Shown here in pieces: positions 62,204 to 64,000 of a stretch of DNA of 64,000 nt. The DNA comes from Sphingoaurantiacus capsulatus (lineage in GTDB: Bacteria; Pseudomonadota; Alphaproteobacteria; Sphingomonadales; Sphingomonadaceae): NCBI RefSeq assembly GCF_042648405.1, contig NZ_JBHRXV010000009.1:129010-193009 (forward strand), in the 5' to 3' direction. Made by a program: the position numbers and the translations under genes. The notes below the pieces were generated by a model that saw nothing but the letters and a program-made list of their open reading frames with translations, did no database searches and was not told where the DNA came from. Every line of letters begins with the position of its first letter. The stretch's first letter is position 1.

Positions 62204-63442
62204 ATGAGCGAACCGCTGGCCGACCGCCGTATTCCGGCAGGCGACGACTATCTCTCCGCCGCCGAGCTGGCGGCGCTGACGCCTGATGAGCTGGTCCGCC
62301 GGATGGCGACGCTGAAACCGCTCGTCGCCGAACATGCCGAGGAAGCGGAGCGGCTGCGCCGGCCGGTCGATGCGGTGTGGAACGCGATCCGCGCCAGCGG
62401 CTATTTCTACACCTATGTGCCGAAGCGCTTCGGCGGGCTCGAGTTTGATCCCGATACCTATATCAGCGCGACGCTCGCCATCGCCACGGCCTGCCCGTCG
62501 ACCGCCTGGGCGGCCTGCTTCGCTGCCGAGCATAACTGGCTGATCGCGCAACTGCCCGAGGCGACGCAGGCCGAGATCTGGGGCCGCTTCCCCTATGTCA
62601 TCGCGCCGAGCTGCGCCTCGCCGCCGGGCCGCGCCGAGCCGGTCGAGGGCGGCTTCCGCCTGACCGGGCGCTGGAAATGGGGATCGGGCGTGATGCACGC
62701 CGACTGGGTTATGCTGAACGCGATGGTGCCGGTGCCCGAAGGCTCGCCACCCGACGTGCGCATGTTCATCCTGCCCGCCGCCGACGCGCGCGTCATCGAC
62801 ACCTGGCAGATGGCGGGCATGGCCGCGACCGGCAGCAACGACATCGCCGTCACCGACCATTTCGTCGCTGAAGATTATGGCTTCAAGGTCGGGCCGGTGC
62901 GCTCGGGCCGCGGCAATGGCCGCGCCATCTATGGCCACGGCCTCTACGGCTCGCCGATGCTGCCCAACCTCTGCGTCACCGCTTCGCTCCCGGCCTTAGG
63001 CGCGGCGCGCGGCGCCATCGAGCTGTGCCGCGAACGGCTGATGAGCCATGTGAAGATGGGCAACGCCTCGACCTCGGTCGACAAGCCGGCGGCGCAGATG
63101 CGGCTGGCGCGCGCCGACATCCTAGCCCGCTCGGCCGAGCTTGCCATCCGATCGGTCGCCCGCGAGAACATCGCCGTCGGCGCGCTCGACGAACCGGAGC
63201 AGACCATCGAGCGCATCCGCCTGCGCGCGCAGGTCGCCTTCGCTGTGCAGCAATGCGTGGAAGCCGTGCGCACCTGCTGCGAGGCGGTGGGGTCGAGCGT
63301 CCACAGCCTGTCGAACCCGCTGCAGCGCATGCTGCGCGACGTGCAGGTAATGCAGAGCCATATCGTCTACGACCAGGACGTCGCGACCGAGCTTCACGGC
63401 CGCGCGCTCGTCGGCCTGCCGCCCAATTCGGCGCTGCTCTAG
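62204..63442 (+). CDS. Flavin-dependent monooxygenase of the acyl-CoA dehydrogenase fold (HsaA/DszC/HpaB-like)
   Basis: A 412-residue protein of the acyl-CoA dehydrogenase superfamily, closest in style to group D flavin monooxygenases (3-HSA hydroxylase, DszC). The flavin-binding pattern ACPSTAWAACFAAEHNWLIAQLP, the WKWGSGVMHADWV segment and the C-terminal LSNPLQRMLRDVQVMQSHIVYDQD are seen; the last matches the group's QRxxRDxxxxxxH element. Such enzymes hydroxylate a phenol or heteroaromatic using reduced flavin from a separate reductase, not found here. The ATG at 62204 follows GGGGAG. It is followed by a MarR gene. Confidence 0.83.
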   Translation: MSEPLADRRIPAGDDYLSAAELAALTPDELVRRMATLKPLVAEHAEEAERLRRPVDAVWNAIRASGYFYTYVPKRFGGLEFDPDTYISATLAIATACPSTAWAACFAAEHNWLIAQLPEATQAEIWGRFPYVIAPSCASPPGRAEPVEGGFRLTGRWKWGSGVMHADWVMLNAMVPVPEGSPPDVRMFILPAADARVIDTWQMAGMAATGSNDIAVTDHFVAEDYGFKVGPVRSGRGNGRAIYGHGLYGSPMLPNLCVTASLPALGAARGAIELCRERLMSHVKMGNASTSVDKPAAQMRLARADILARSAELAIRSVARENIAVGALDEPEQTIERIRLRAQVAFAVQQCVEAVRTCCEAVGSSVHSLSNPLQRMLRDVQVMQSHIVYDQDVATELHGRALVGLPPNSALL

Positions 63443-63484
63443 CCGGACTTGGCAAGCCCCGCCTTCGGAGCGCATAGCACGGCG

Positions 63485-63946
63485 ATGAGCGATACACCTT
63501 TCCAGCGCTCGGACTATCTGATCGTGCCGCTGCTCCGCGGTTTCGAATGGTTCGACGAAAGCCTGCAGCGCAGCCTCGTCGCCAGCGGCCAGCCCACGCT
63601 GACCCGGCCGGAATCGATGGTGATGATGCACGTGCAGATGGGCATCGTGCGCCCCGCCGACATCGCGCGCAGCCTGCGCATCACGCGGCAGGCGGTGCAT
63701 TCGACGATCAATTCGCTGATCGAGCGCGATATCTTCGCGCTGGAGGACGACCCCGCCGACGGCCGGGTAAAGCAGGTGGTTCTGACCGCGCGCGGCAACG
63801 CCATGCGCGCCGATGCCAAACAGATCGTCGACCAGCTGACCGACGAGCTGACCCGGCGGGTCGGCAAGCGCGCCGTCCAGGCGCTGCGCGACGCGTTCGT
63901 CGCCGATTGGGGAACGCCGATAACGATCAAGCTGCGCGGCGACTAG
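63485..63946 (+). CDS. MarR-family transcriptional regulator
   Basis: A 153-residue MarR-like regulator with a winged helix-turn-helix at about residues 55-115 (VRPADIARSLRITRQAVHSTINSLIERDIFALEDDPADGRVKQVVLTARG). The start at 63485 (MSDTPFQ) has no strong ribosome-binding site; a TTG at 63449 is possible. It lies 42 bp after the monooxygenase and is probably cotranscribed, regulating the promoter with the GTCAAATATATT repeats (inference). The 54 bp after its stop to the window end hold no gene. Confidence 0.88.
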   Translation: MSDTPFQRSDYLIVPLLRGFEWFDESLQRSLVASGQPTLTRPESMVMMHVQMGIVRPADIARSLRITRQAVHSTINSLIERDIFALEDDPADGRVKQVVLTARGNAMRADAKQIVDQLTDELTRRVGKRAVQALRDAFVADWGTPITIKLRGD

Positions 63947-64000
63947 AGCGGGATGATTTTCCTCTGAATCGAATTTGGATTCCCTCAGTGGGCTTGTTGT

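Noticed and set aside
63947..64000. A possible insertion-sequence end (AGCGGGATGATTTT) and a GAATC/GATTC hairpin after the last MarR gene.
   Set aside because: The window ends before any transposase or second terminal repeat could be seen.

Overview
The window looks like a chromosomal segment of a sphingomonad-type alphaproteobacterium. It is very GC-rich with G/C third positions. It has two large TonB-dependent receptors, aromatic-acid catabolic genes, periplasmic quinoprotein and copper oxidases, several MarR/GntR regulators, an FNR-type regulator and a single alphaproteobacterial-style flagellin. No rRNA, tRNA, CRISPR array or intact insertion sequence was seen. The organism assignment is inferred from gene content and codon use.

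Region A (1-17.2 kb) is a scattered catabolic regulon. It holds a multicopper oxidase (cut by the window edge), an exported M20 amidohydrolase, a PQQ dehydrogenase with a fused cytochrome c, a GlcG/HbpS-like protein, a porin, an aromatic-acid MFS transporter with a coupled secreted protein, an exported esterase, a LigB-type extradiol dioxygenase, a copper amine oxidase, a serine beta-lactamase-fold hydrolase, an FCD-type GntR regulator and a 982-residue TonB receptor. Its promoters share a palindrome, AACGTNNACGTT, and an 11-mer, ATTTTCGAAAT, which tie the units together.

Region B (17.5-25.5 kb) is an overlapping eight-gene operon. It carries a 4-oxalocrotonate-branch meta-cleavage pathway (semialdehyde dehydrogenase, hydratase, decarboxylase, tautomerase) together with a HEXXH protein, a PepSY membrane protein, a class II aldolase-like protein without the usual metal ligands, and a MarR regulator. 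A copper module (YcnI, CopC, CopD) follows. A 280-bp element of nested inverted repeats closes the region.

Region C (25.9-38.8 kb) puts a 3,200-residue autotransporter between two c-di-GMP-type proteins, one with degenerate GGDEF and EAL domains and one with PAS-GDDEF-EAL. A resolvase-like protein lacking its catalytic serine and a group III truncated globin/FNR pair follow (38.8-40.8 kb).

Region D (40.8-51.5 kb) is an iron-acquisition block. A two-component system stands divergent from an operon of catecholate-type siderophore receptor, PiuC oxygenase, FMN-dependent alpha-hydroxy acid oxidase, TonB, and an Fe(III) ABC transporter (binding protein, permease, ATPase). A gene remnant related to the alpha-hydroxy acid oxidase lies just beyond it.

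Region E (51.8-64 kb) carries CoA-ester and oxidative metabolism: CitE-like lyase, nitronate monooxygenase, MarR, CoA-transferase-like protein, SDR, acyl-CoA ligase, MFS transporter, alpha/beta hydrolase, VOC protein, flavin monooxygenase and a second MarR. A lone flagellin gene with a near-consensus sigma-28 promoter sits in the middle. Several promoters here carry clear inverted-repeat operators.
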